A DNA stretch of 25,000 nt from Mesostigma viride (taxonomy: Eukaryota; Streptophyta; Mesostigmatophyceae; Mesostigmatales; Mesostigmataceae): the NCBI GenBank assembly GCA_009746045.1, contig RPFO01000253.1, positions 1,202,069 to 1,227,068 on the forward strand, written 5' to 3'. Below, piece by piece: positions 1-9,040 of the stretch. The first letter of the stretch is position 1. The number at the start of each line of letters is the position of its first letter. The translations under genes were made by a program, and so were the position numbers. The notes under the pieces are model-generated. The model saw only the letters and a program-made list of their open reading frames with translations, ran no database searches and was not told the DNA's origin.

Positions 1-37
1 TCCTGCATGGCAGTCCAAAGACGGGAGAGAGAGTGGA
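1..37 (-). repeat. Short duplicate of LINE C-terminal coding DNA
   Basis: Bases 1-37 repeat bases 265-301 exactly, a stretch inside the LINE reading frame at 170-754. The copy lies just beyond the AT-rich LINE tail and is cut by the window edge. It could be an older LINE copy into which the present one inserted, or the next member of a head-to-tail pair. Sequence to the left of the window would decide. Confidence 0.75.
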
Positions 38-63
38 TTAAAATTAAATTAAATTAAATTATA
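38..63 (-). repeat. AT-rich 3' tail of LINE (AAATT repeats)
   Basis: About four AAATT units on the plus strand. In the minus-strand reading of the LINE they follow the coding end and roughly 100 bases of untranslated sequence, so they sit where a LINE tail is expected. Many non-LTR elements end in a short simple repeat rather than poly(A). Confidence 0.6.
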
Positions 64-169
64 ACATGCCTCCGTGGGGAGGTCATGTAGCACATATTTC
101 ATGATGGATGGGGTGGAGGAAGCCGCGTGATCGAACTATCCTAACTCTATCTAGAAAATCCTAACTACA

Positions 170-754
170 CTACTCATCAAAACGCCTCCTCCGCTTGGGG
201 GGAGGTGGCTTGCCCACAGGGTCGGGCGTGTGCGCCTTGACAATCTTCTTCCACCGCGTCTTGTCCTGCATGGCAGTCCAAAGACGGGAGAGAGAGTGGA
301 TGCGGTGCTCAAACTGGGCTGGGACCACTAGGTCGTCCAGCAACATCTGAACGTAGTTGGTGACAGGTTTCCCTACCCTTTTGGGAATGTCCTCGGGGCC
401 AGGCCAGGTCAGAATGTGCTGCCCTGGCTGGCCAAGCCGCTGGGGGCCGGCCAGACCAAGGGTGGTGTCGACCTGGCTGGTGCGGGCAAGGTGTCCTACA
501 AATGCTATCCTACGCTGCCTAATCTCGTCCGAAACACGAGGCATGCCATGATACAAAGACTCTGCCGTTATATCTTCACTTAATCTAGTCAATTGAATCC
601 ATCGGGGTTTATGAATTAAACTCGTGCACACAATCATACCGCGGCTTAACAAACAATTGCTCACACCACATTGGACCGCAATGCGTTGATCAAGAAATAT
701 CAAGGAGACAACCAGCGCATGCGCAGGCCAGAAATCGAGAGATGCGTTGATCAA
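170..754 (-). pseudogene. Non-LTR retrotransposon (LINE), C-terminal end of reverse transcriptase polyprotein
   Basis: This is the C-terminal tail of a LINE polyprotein, downstream of the reverse transcriptase core. The homologous part is about residues 55-194 of the frame (170-592). It shows the usual tail pattern: an ESLYHGMPRVS-like segment, then IRQRRIAFVGHLAR, a WP motif, a GKP..NYV segment with LLDDL, and a closing MQDKTRWKKIV. This pattern is common in LINE-type elements of animals, algae and plants (established knowledge). The protein ends in a proline run and a basic KRRRRFDE. The reverse transcriptase and endonuclease domains are absent, so the copy is 5'-truncated. Residues 1-54 do not look like LINE sequence and overlap a dispersed repeat at 681-777. 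The element has no visible link to the Cys-rich gene downstream. Confidence 0.8.
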
Positions 755-777
755 GAAATATAATTGTCTCCTTGATA
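681..777. repeat. Nested direct and inverted repeats containing the ATCAAGGAGACAAC motif
   Basis: A 20-bp direct repeat (ATGCGTTGATCAAGAAATAT) occurs at 681-700 and 742-761. The motif TATCAAGGAGACAA after the first copy pairs as an inverted repeat with TTGTCTCCTTGATA after the second copy. The same motif recurs at 6597-6690 and 7802-7892, so this is probably the end of a small dispersed element with flanking duplication. Confidence 0.55.
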
Positions 778-1590
778 ATTGTGTGATTTGTGTCTAGTTA
801 TCTCAGTAAGTTAGACAAGTAATATCCTTGACTACTTCTGTGGAACTGAAAGTGGTCAACGAGCAAGAGGCTTTGAGGATGGATGAATAATGCGAACCTT
901 ATTATACCATGTTAGATTAGATCACAACAAACGTTCCAGCAATGGCAACCCATACGTCCTAATATCAACGTGCATGTCGAGCATGCTCCACCGTTAGCCT
1001 GAAATGGACCAATCAGGTTACAGCATCACATGGTAAGATTCTTTCGTCCCTCTAACTAGACACGTAACAGAAGAGCACACAAACCAGCCTGGCAGAATCC
1101 AGACGTGGAATCACCGAATCTTGATAAGCACTGGAGTCCTAAAGGATCATTTAAGACTTGGCAGAACCGACCAACTAATAACCCCACGTGGATCAGGCCA
1201 CGACCAATGAGGGTCTAAACAAGTCAGTTGACAAAGTCCAGGTCTCCAAATATCTCTGCACGTGGGAAACCTCATAACTAGCTCAATACTTGTCCAAAAG
1301 GCCTAAAATAAAATCCCAAACTATTACAAAACTCAGGATGTAACAACAAGTCCGATTTGGTTGTGACATATTGACATGTCAAGCAAATGTGGGTCAGCAA
1401 GTATTGACTGTCCTCCCTAATGGTGGCGGTTGCTAGGGAACATCCAGTAATTTTATCCTGAGGGGGGGCACTCAGGGTTCAAGGGAACTCCCACAGCAAC
1501 CTTGGGTTGGTACCACAATTAATTAATTAATTAATTAGACTCGTGCTCCCGTTGGGGAGTCACGGAACCACAATGCATGGCACTACCCAA
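778..1590. other. No gene recognised; AATT microsatellite
   Basis: I see no convincing coding sequence on either strand here. A short AATT repeat lies at about 1517-1538. The rest is mixed-composition sequence with many stop codons. Confidence 0.5.
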
Positions 1591-1735
1591 CGCCAGTGGC
1601 GGCGGCGGCCCGGCTAAGGCGGTGGCAGCCCAGAGGAGGCGGCGGGGGCAGCAGCCTGGAGCCGGCGGCGGCAGCGGCGGCCCGAAGGAGGCGGCGGCGG
1701 CGGCCCGGAGGAGGAGGCGGCGGCGGCCATTGAAA
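1591..1735. repeat. GGC-rich trinucleotide low-complexity tract
   Basis: The stretch is dominated by GGC/GGA/GCC triplets, giving Gly-Ala-Arg-rich frames on the plus strand and Pro-Arg-rich frames on the minus strand. The openness follows from base composition and I do not regard it as a gene. CpG is very dense, so a CpG-island role is possible but unsupported. Confidence 0.65.
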
Positions 1736-1852
1736 CCACCACTCAGTTGGACAGCCTACACGAGCTTTCACCAACAAAGCCTGACATGTCAAACTACCAG
1801 TGAAGATTCGCTTTTTGCACCCGAGTGGGTTGAGAGCCCACTACTCGTCTAG

Positions 1853-2792
1853 CCACTAAATCGGCACATGCCAAACCAGCCACTTCAGGCTGGCTTCAAC
1901 CATGCTTGAACCACCGTCAACATGAGTGGCTCAACACATGTAGTGAACGTTGGAACTGATGGGAAGCACAGATGTCCACCGGGGGAAGTGATGGCACCAC
2001 GGCTCCATCGCAAGCAAGGGCCACTAGGCCTACTGTCCACACCATGATGGCTTCAAACGTTGCCAAGCATTATGATGATGGCACCACTGATATGCCACAT
2101 CCTTGATGATAAGTGTAGCAATAGTAGCCGGGCCGCAGCAGCAAGAAGATATGTCGCCTGCAGCGCCACGTAGGTCAGTCCACCATGCGCCGCACCTGCA
2201 AGTGTGTAAGCAAGGGCATGGTTGCATGTCTGGGGGTGGCCTTGTACATTTGGGAGGAGTTGGCGCCACATGTATAAGTAACGCAAAGAAGCCAAGCACT
2301 CAAGTCCATCGTTGAAAGAAAATACACACATGAGATTCAAGGCCACATCTCACGATCATGGAGGCAGCCAACAAGCACTACAATGGACACCACAACTCCA
2401 ACATTCCATTATAGTGCTTAAAGCCAAACACCGCAAAATGATCGGGAGCAAGACAATGGCCCGGCACATATGTTTGAGATACTCATATTACACTACGGCA
2501 AGAAGATGTTCAATGTTGATACGAAGTTTTATGGCCGAGGAAACGCACCAACTTACAACAAACACAGATGAAATGTAGCCAGGATACACATGTTGTCCCA
2601 CTTAGGATTGTTAACGTGAAGATGGATGTGCCGGAAAGGATGTAGGCAGCCTGTGGTGCATAGAAGTTGCACCTTCCCTATTGCACTAAGCAAGCGCTGC
2701 CATGCTAGCAACATTGCCAGCAAATACCTCCAAATGATCCATGAGGGCATTGACCTCGTGAAGGTGCATTGAGGTTGCAGTTTCATATTCGC
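1853..2792. other. No gene recognised
   Basis: Several frames of 60-100 codons overlap here on both strands, for example at 2053-2346 minus and 2312-2578 plus. None shows a domain, a signal peptide or sensible composition. The stretch may be degraded transposon DNA belonging to the MULE immediately to the right. Confidence 0.4.
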
Positions 2793-3749
2793 TCATGGGA
2801 GTTGGGGTTGCGAACAAGCACTGCCAACACTTGGAGCAGACGCGGCATTGCTAGGGCAGTTGCCGTGACCAAGAGAAGCAACGAACCCGCATCGGGCCCG
2901 GGCCCGCTTCGAAGTACCCGTAGCCTCACCGACAACGCTTCCACCAAGAGTTGCAGAGACCTTGCGTTTTGACGTGGGTGGCTCGTTGGGATGGTGTGCT
3001 ATTTGTTTACGTGGTTGTTTTCCCCGACCACGGGGTGGAGGACCTAAAGGGTTTTCTACCAAGCGAGCAGCACTTCCATCCCCTCCCGGCAATGTCGCAT
3101 TGTGACTGACCTGACTTTATGGCAGTGTCTTCTGCTGTCAGTATGACTTACAATGCCTGAGAAAATCCGAGCCACAACGACCCTCATGCGCCAAAGAAGC
3201 CCATGCCATTATGTGAGCGAGAATGTCAGTATACGTAGGCTCCGAGCCTTGAGCGACATCCACGTTGACATCATCATCACGGCTGTTCTCAGGGTGTACA
3301 GTTACCATCTGTTGGAATTGTAGCTGGCTCTCAATAGTGTCCGGCTTGGGTTGCTTCCACCTATCGCACACCAATTGAATCGGCACCTGCTTGCACTGAT
3401 GAAGATGCACCTCAACGGCTAAACAATGGCGGCATGGGAGGCCTACAAAGGCTGGAAATTGGCATGTGCACTCCAAAACATGGCCGTCCTCCCCGGTCGT
3501 AACCAAACGTTCCTTTTGTGCCTGACCACAGGAATCCAAGCACAGATCAAGCTTCTCCTTCACATTTGAACATTCTCCAACAAAGGAAACCTTTTACACG
3601 TTAGCAGTCTCTGACGGCTCAACCAGATAGTGCTGTGATGCGGCAAGCTCTACCGAGAACCGGGTGCAACGGCGTGGTGGCCAGGAAGTCGTTTTTACGC
3701 CACGTTCAAAATCATCGTTCATAAACACTTTACGCGGCCGCCTTGGCAT
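2793..3749 (-). pseudogene. Mutator-like (MULE/FAR1-type) transposase fragment with SWIM zinc finger, broken
   Basis: Read on the minus strand, a frame starts with ATG at 3749-3747 and a basic MPRRPRK N-terminus. It meets an in-frame TAA at 3596-3594 and continues in the same frame to a stop near 3138. Downstream of the TAA is a SWIM zinc finger, CxC...CxH, seen as ECTCQFPAFVGLPCRH (about residues 31-46 counting from an ATG at 3563). A VCDRWK segment follows, matching the RW motif that ends SWIM regions in FAR1/MULE proteins. A third piece at 3092-2793, in another frame, carries NPLGPPPRGRGKQPRK, like the basic C-terminal tail of these proteins. A GTAAGT donor-like site lies between the pieces near 3150, so part of the break could be an intron. 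The catalytic DDE domain is not visible. SWIM domains also occur in domesticated FAR1-type transcription factors, but the internal stop favours a dead transposon. Confidence 0.7.
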
Positions 3750-3871
3750 GGTATGGCCCACAGGCCGCCATCTTGACCCACAAACGGTTTTCGCAAGTAT
3801 GAGCCAGTAGGCTGCGCTTTTCGTTCGTTTCGTCCCTGATCACAATGTTTCCGGCTTATGCCGCCGCGTCT

Positions 3872-3935
3872 GCAAGCGTTACCCGTATTTATCGGCCCAC
3901 ACCGTTACTTTCGCAAGCGTTACCCGTATTTATCG
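3872..3935. repeat. Two-copy 23-bp direct repeat, period 41
   Basis: The sequence GCAAGCGTTACCCGTATTT plus ATCG occurs at 3872-3894 and again at 3913-3935. The 18 bases between carry a related CCGTTACTTTC. The function is unknown. The rest of 3750-4125 shows no gene. Confidence 0.7.
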
Positions 3936-4125
3936 ACGCGTACCGTAGCCTCTCGTCATTGTCATCTGTCATCGGGTGTTGCCAACACCGGGTGTGATTT
4001 CCAAAAACCCGTGGAAAGGCTCTAACTTCTAAGTCGTGGTCCGACTAATTTCCCCAAAACGCGCCGCGCCAGGAATTTAGTCGGGGTAATTAGTCGGGGT
4101 TGGCGGTCTTCAGAAGGGGTCTATT

Positions 4126-4173
4126 ATTGGGTGGTAGACCCATTTGGGGGTCCAAATGGGTCTACCACCCAAT
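4126..4173. repeat. Perfect inverted repeat, 22-bp arms, 4-nt loop
   Basis: Arms at 4126-4147 and 4152-4173 are exact reverse complements around the loop GGGT (4148-4151). The stem starts with ATTGGGTGGTAGACCC. Such a near-perfect palindrome would extrude or fold strongly. It may be the tip of a foldback element. Confidence 0.9.
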
Positions 4174-4214
4174 ACCACTGAATTCCACCTGATTTGGCAA
4201 AATTCAGTGGTATT
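4171..4214. repeat. Second inverted repeat, 14-bp arms
   Basis: AATACCACTGAATT at 4171-4184 pairs exactly with AATTCAGTGGTATT at 4201-4214. It overlaps the foot of the preceding palindrome by three bases, so the two hairpins are stacked back to back. Confidence 0.85.
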
Positions 4215-4909
4215 ACGGTGGATCAACGGAAACGACCCGTTTTTCCGTTTCGGACCGGAAAAACCCAGTGTGAAAAAGTTTCGTCGAATTTTTTCCGGCC
4301 AAAACGGAAATTTTCCGGGTAAATGGGTATTTTTATTAACCAATAGGAATATCATTAGGTTAAGACCCCCAGTATTGTACCCCCAAAAGACGTAACCAAC
4401 TCCACATGTGTGGTTTTTCGCATCCATCTATACATGCTGCTTAGGCCAGTAATTAGATTCTCTGCCACTCTAGATCGGATACTGTCCTGGCCCTCGGCCG
4501 TTTCCGGGTAAATCAGGGTAAATGGCAAGGGTAAATGGGTACTTTTAAAATGAATGTGATCAAACTACTCACAACAACAACATGGGCCGTTCGATTGACA
4601 TCTGACCGTCTGGAATTTACAAGTCTGCAATCGGTGGGAGCGAGCATTCATGCTCGGAGACTGCATGGCCGCCCGCGGTAATTAGGCGGAGCCAGTTTTC
4701 GGAAGAAGAGTTGCAACGGGCAAGTTGCAAACACGCACTTTACTTGATTACATCCTGTTCAAATCGTTGTCAGCTCAAGTCAACTTTGTTTGCCTCTGCT
4801 GCACTTGATTCTGCTGCCCATGTGCGGCGTGTGATTCAAATAATTAACTTTGTTTGAAATCGTGTCGTCGCAACATCTGACGGATCCAAGGAGGAACTGT
4901 TGTGCAGCC
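4215..4909. other. Upstream region of the Cys-rich gene; no gene recognised
   Basis: Stretches of GGGTAAATGGGTA type recur at about 4317 and 4533, and TTTTCCGG/CCGGAAAA motifs cluster at 4235-4320. No TATA box or other core promoter is clear before exon 1. A promoter for the gene at 4910 should lie here if the gene model is right. Confidence 0.35.
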
Positions 4910-5045
4910 ATGATGAGAGCCACCGCGAGCCTTCGCGCTTCTCAGTACTTGCCAACTCGCCAACTATCGTCTCCGAGAGCATGCAACGCCCTGTTCCTGA
5001 TGGTGTGCATCTTGCTTTGCGGCATCATCGCGGTGACTGCACAAG
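4910..5045 (+). CDS. Exon 1 of tandem Cys-module secreted protein: signal peptide
   Basis: The proposed first coding exon starts at ATG 4910 in a good context (GCAGCCATGATG); a second ATG follows at once. It encodes 45 residues. The first 24 are polar and basic. They are followed by a hydrophobic stretch of about 16 residues (ALFLMVCILLCGIIAV) and then TAQ. This is a signal peptide or signal anchor, with likely cleavage after VTA. The exon ends CAA G|GTATTT at 5045, a phase-1 donor. Phase 1 is what the Cys-module exons from 9368 onward need, and a phase-1 intron just after a signal peptide is classical for modular extracellular proteins (established knowledge). The assignment of this exon to the array 4.3 kb downstream is inference from phase, strand and role. 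If the donor is not used, the frame stops three codons later. Confidence 0.5.
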
Positions 5046-5366
5046 GTATTTAGTTGTCGCACGTATGTTGTGTCTTCGGGTTTAAGCTTTAGAGGACGTA
5101 CAAGCAGCCAGATTCCATGTACTGTTACTACTGGTTCACCTACAAGTTCTCGTTGACAGTTATTATTTGAATGTACCATCCAGCACAGCTTGACTAAAGG
5201 GCAGCTGGATTGCCGCGCACCTTCTTTGACCACGATGGTGTAATATGTATGCTCTGCATGATATCGAATGTATCAAGTAACGTGTGCTCTAAATTAAGAC
5301 CTTTAAGACCACGGTGGCGGAGCACATTTCGCAGGCCACCCTTACTTGCGAAGATGCGAAAATTAT
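5046..5366 (+). other. Start of intron 1
   Basis: The sequence begins GTATTTAG after exon 1. I see no further coding sequence before the GGGA microsatellite. Confidence 0.4.
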
Positions 5367-5716
5367 GGGTGGGGAGGGAAGGAGGGACGGAGCGAGGGAG
5401 GGAGGGAGGGAGGGAGAGAGGGAGGGACGGACGGAGGGAGGGAGGGAGGGAGGGAGGGAGGGAGGGAGGGAGGGAGGGAGGGAGGGAGGGAGGGAGGGAG
5501 GGAGGGAGGGAGGGAGGGAGGGAGGGAGGAGGGAGGGAGGGAGGGAGGGAGGGAGGGAGGGAGGGAGGGAGGGAGGGAGGGAGGGAGGGACGGAGGGACG
5601 GAGGGACGGAGGGACGGAGGGACGGAGGGACGGAGGGACGGAGGGACGGAGGGACGGAGGGACGGAGGGACGGAGGGACGGAGGGGCAGAAGGACAGAGG
5701 GACGGAGGGAGGGAGG
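5367..5716 (+). repeat. GGGA / GGGACGGA microsatellite
   Basis: The tract is pure GGGA repeat to about 5583, then about a dozen GGGACGGA units to about 5690, then a mixed end. Frames open on both strands (Gly-Arg-Glu on plus, Pro-Ser-Leu on minus) come only from the repeat. G-runs of three with one-base loops make it a strong G-quadruplex candidate on the sense strand. Confidence 0.95.
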
Positions 5717-5905
5717 TTTTTTTCTATCAAATCATTATGCAACTATTGTCTACGCGGGTACACGTCGTACGGCCCTTAGAAACGCAGTCGCTTATTATCA
5801 ACCCGCATATTTTTAACCCCATCATAAAACCCCATCAAGGCCCGGAGTATAATACCCGTACACGTATTTCCCAACCTGGTTTTGCAGCCTCCTCTTTCAC
5901 GGGGG

Positions 5906-5982
5906 TCATCAAGTTGTCTTTTGATTCCTGCGTTTGAGCTGTCTTCGGTTGTGACTTATTATGATGTCTGTGTATTGAGATT
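5906..5982 (+). repeat. Isolated copy of the intron segment that precedes each Cys exon
   Basis: The stretch from TCATCAAGTTGTCTTTTG to TCTGTGTATTGAGATT matches the segment found about 100 bases upstream of the Cys exons (for example before 9368, 10224 and 14056), including GAGCTGTCTTCGGTTG. Where the unit should continue towards the exon, a GGGA microsatellite begins instead. This is a remnant of a further repeat unit, about 3.4 kb before the first surviving exon. Confidence 0.75.
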
Positions 5983-5983
5983 C

Positions 5984-6282
5984 GGAGGGAGGGAGGGAGG
6001 GAGGGAGGGAGGGAGGGAGGGAGGGAGGGAGGAGGGAGGGAGGGAGGGAGGGAGGGAGGGAGGGAGGGAGGGAGGGAGGGAGGGAGGGAGGAGGGAGGGA
6101 GGGAGGGAGGGAGGGAGGGAGGGAGGAGGGAGGGAGGGAGGGAGGGAGGGAGGGAGGGAGGGAGGGAGGGAGGGAGGGAGGGAGGGAGGGAGGGAGGGAG
6201 AAAGGGAGGGAGGGAGGGAGAAAGGGAGGGAGGGCGGGAGCGAGGGCGGGAGCGAGGGCGGGAGCGTGGGCAAGCGGGCGAG
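5984..6282 (+). repeat. Second GGGA microsatellite with degenerate end
   Basis: The repeat is GGGA with occasional one-base losses to about 6230, then GGGCGGGAGCGA-type units to 6282. It starts exactly at the truncation point of the intron remnant. The open frames across it are compositional. Confidence 0.95.
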
Positions 6283-6596
6283 CGGTTGGGTTGGTTACTG
6301 TGTGGAGTGGTTTCTTCACCGTTTGCGTAACGCAGACCATCGTTGTATCATAAGGTGTATGTACACCCTGCTACATATATAGAATGTTATCTTGTTTTAT
6401 TCATGTACTAGTATAAAGAATGTAATAGCTTATAATAGATTGTGCATTATGACAATAGAATATTATTATATATATCTGTAATTGATCATGCTTTCTCGAT
6501 CGATAATATATTAGGATATTTTTTTGCCATTGATAATTTCAATGAACAATGCTACACATTTAAATTGCTATTCGTATTCATCATTCCATCTGAAGT
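6283..6596 (+). other. Intron 1, AT-rich stretch
   Basis: No gene is seen. From about 6370 the sequence turns AT-rich with TATATA runs. Confidence 0.4.
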
Positions 6597-6690
6597 ACTC
6601 GAAAACGCGGAAAGATAACGGCAGGCTCAAGCTACCATGGTCCGGCTTCGCCTGCATGATTTCAGGCCTGCGCAGGTTGTCTCCTTGATA
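6597..6690 (-). repeat. Left arm of a long inverted repeat (ATCAAGGAGACAAC family)
   Basis: Its reverse complement matches 7802-7892. Shared blocks include ATCAAGGAGACAAC, GCCGGACCATGGTAGC or its variant, GAGCCTGCCGTTAT and TTCGAGT. The arms are diverged, with small gaps. Confidence 0.75.
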
Positions 6691-7801
6691 TTTTTTCAGC
6701 CATCTGCTCATTATGCTATGGTGCGGCGGGCTCAAAGGGGGCTGATCGGCCACCTGTCTAGCATACAGTAGCTCTATACCGTACGTCACCTACACCATGT
6801 GAGGTGTTTGTGTTACATAGGGCTGGAGTAAGAGAGGACCGACGTTGCGCCGGTACTAGTGCCGACTGTCAACCGTGCCCGCCATTTTGAGGGGGGGGCG
6901 GCGCCTTGAGAGCATGGGTTTTGTTATTCATTTTCATATGTACTTAGAGTGGTGTGGTGATTGTAGGGAGGCCTTTTTGCAGCTTGCAACTTTCCAACGT
7001 GAGGAAATGTGGGCTGGCAGCCATGGGGGCAACTTTGTGGCCACTATGGCAACTACGCTCAGTGTAAGTCGACGCTGCCGGCCTTCCCAATTTACGGGGA
7101 GGTGACCCGCTGTTTTTCGAAATATTGGTGAAGGGTTGTTGTGCTGGTCTGGGGATGTCCCCCCATGGCGCTGGGGCGCGCGGGCCGGGCTCCAGTTGGG
7201 AGCCCGTATTGGCTTTGATTTCGAAAGTGAGGTAAAGAGGTTTTTAGAGAAGGCGGATTTTGGCAGAGAGCCCTGCGAAAGAACAAGATTGGACCAAGGG
7301 GGCATGTGCTCGGCCCAAGCATGGTGAACTGGCCTAACTTAACAATGACTTGTACAACGATTTTGAGGGTGTGGCTGGGCTCGACTGTTAAAGCCTGTGC
7401 ACACTTGTTGTAATAAACTTGTTTCTGTGGTAGGAAGGCACTCCAATGAACCTATGCTTCAGCACCTAATATATATTTTTGTATAATTATTTGTTTACAA
7501 TGCCACCTTATCCTAATAACATGCACTAGATTGTATAGTAGTATATATAATATATAATAATAATATATTTGTAAGTAGATATTTGGTCATGATCGATACA
7601 TTACAGTCGAGTATATGTAAAGAGGCTGGTTGTCTTGAGCCTTGATATGTTTAAAGAGGAATCGCTGACTGTGACATTGTAGTTTTGTACCTCAAGTGTT
7701 GGCTTGATCCTTGCACGCCAGTGTCGGATTGTTTTCTTTAGGGTCCTTCCGTTCGGGGGGCTTTCCGATCATGTTGCATGCTGCTCTCACCTCTGTATAT
7801 T
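6691..7801. other. Spacer between the inverted-repeat arms; no gene recognised
   Basis: Frames of 60-120 codons overlap at 6875-7327 on both strands in GC-rich sequence. None shows a recognisable domain. An AATAAA occurs at 7412-7417, followed by AT-rich DNA with TATATA runs to about 7600. If the two flanking arms bound one element, this would be its body. Confidence 0.35.
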
Positions 7802-7892
7802 TATCAAGGAGACAACCAGCGAAGGCCAGAAATCGGGAGAATCCGGACCATGGTAGCTCGAGCCTGCCGTTATGTTGTCCGCGTGTTCGAGT
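7802..7892 (+). repeat. Right arm of the long inverted repeat
   Basis: It begins TATCAAGGAGACAACCAGCG and runs to TTCGAGT, mirrored by 6597-6690. The opening motif also occurs at 699-712. Confidence 0.75.
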
Positions 7893-8311
7893 CGTGTAGA
7901 TGAAGATTAATGGTGATGGAAATGTGTACATAGCCGTGTGCATTGAAATTATGGCTGGCTTACGTGTAGAGCGACTAGATGACCTAGACGGTGGGGCCGG
8001 AAACAGCATGCTTGATCAGGGCGTGTGTTTCGAGCCTAACTGGCCGGGAGTATCTAGTGGTGAGCACCATTGCTGGATCGCTCTCCCACCATTTACGAGG
8101 AAATATCCGCAAATGGAAAACCACTATAATTATCATGAGTATGTAAGTGTATATATTCGCTTAGATGCTATTATTACTTCCAGTTTTACTAATGTATCAT
8201 CATCAAATGTTACACCTCATGATTTTTCCCTTGATATCATTGCTGTTCATGCGGTTGAGGCTTTTATGCACGTGGCTCTTCATTGTGTTGCTTTTCCTGC
8301 TGTTTGATCTT
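7893..8311 (+). other. Unassigned 135-codon open frame (7900-8307)
   Basis: A frame from ATG 7900 to a stop at 8305-8307 begins MKINGDGNVYIAVCIEIMAG and has ordinary composition. I do not recognise it. There is no signal peptide or clear domain, and it sits within the proposed intron 1. It may be chance, or a remnant of an inserted element ending at the inverted-repeat arm. Confidence 0.15.
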
Positions 8312-8506
8312 GGCTGCAAGCGCTGGTCTCTTCCCGAGGTTTTGCGCATTGATTGTAGGCAGTTAGCTACGTGTGTAACATAAGTCTCAGGCTGCAGCGC
8401 CAGCTTACTGCTAATTGCCTTGAGCTACGCGAGGGCTGCTGCATGTAAGAGGGTCACCCGTCCGAATGGCTGCGATAATTTGGTGTTAGGTGTGCTGCCA
8501 CCCCTG
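8312..8506 (+). repeat. Degenerate partial repeat unit (element B region)
   Basis: GGCTGCAAGCGCTGGT at 8312 matches the sequence upstream of element B in the later units (for example about 9690). GATTGTAGGCAG, CAGGCTGCAGCGCCAGC and GATAATTTGGTGTTAGGTG then follow in the same order. Stops interrupt all frames. With the 5906 remnant it shows that the array once extended further left. Confidence 0.6.
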
Positions 8507-8595
8507 CGAGAGCCTAGTTGTCTGGCGAAGATCCTGCTTGCTTCCATTAGCCGGCCACAACAAAGTATCATCTGGGCAAGTTGGGTAGGGTTCTG

Positions 8596-8702
8596 CCCGG
8601 TCCCGGTACCCCAGCTGATCAAGGGCACCCGTACCGATACCCGGTCCCGGTACATACCCCAGCTGATGAAGGGCACCCGTACCGATACCCGGTACCGGTA
8701 CC
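8596..8702 (+). repeat. Two-copy tandem repeat with GGTACC/CCGGTACC blocks
   Basis: A unit of about 45 bases (CCCGGTCCCGGTAC, CCCCAGCTGAT, AAGGGCACCCGTACCGATA) occurs twice, followed by CCCGGTACCGGTACC. Related GGTACC blocks reappear at 9041-9123. Confidence 0.8.
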
Positions 8703-9040
8703 AAGCCCAAGCGCAGAGAGCACCCAAGTCAGCCTGCCGAGAGCAGTTACGAATGCGAGCATCAGGCACGCCACTGGCAGCACAACAGCTTTTTCTTGAT
8801 AGGTTGTTGGCTAGTACTATGGCCTACCAACCTATAGTTGAACTGTGTTTTGGCACAGTAAACTTGGCTACTCGGGCTACTCGGCACTCAGCACTCTGTC
8901 CGTAGTATGACTTTCAGTGGTCGCCTGTGGGACCGCAGCGGCCGGAGCCTAGGGCTGGGTACTGGTACTGCCGGGGTACGGGGTGTGACCGGATATCCGA
9001 GATGGCCCAGGTAACTGGCATGTACGGGTATACCCAGGTT
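8703..9040 (+). other. Sequence between GGTACC blocks; no gene recognised
   Basis: No coding or structural signal is seen apart from GGTAC-type words at 8955-8985. It may be the inside of a small inserted element bounded by the two GGTACC-rich blocks. Confidence 0.3.

Noticed and set aside
1577-1852. 91-codon Gly/Ala/Arg-rich frame
   Set aside because: Produced by GGC-rich composition; no domain, and the opposite strand is equally open.
5194-6382. Long open frames on both strands over the GGGA repeats
   Set aside because: Gly-Arg-Glu and Pro-Ser-Leu frames arise automatically from a stop-free four-base repeat.
6875-7327. Overlapping 60-120 codon frames on both strands
   Set aside because: GC-rich stretch with no motif, no shared homology within the window and no coding bias between strands.
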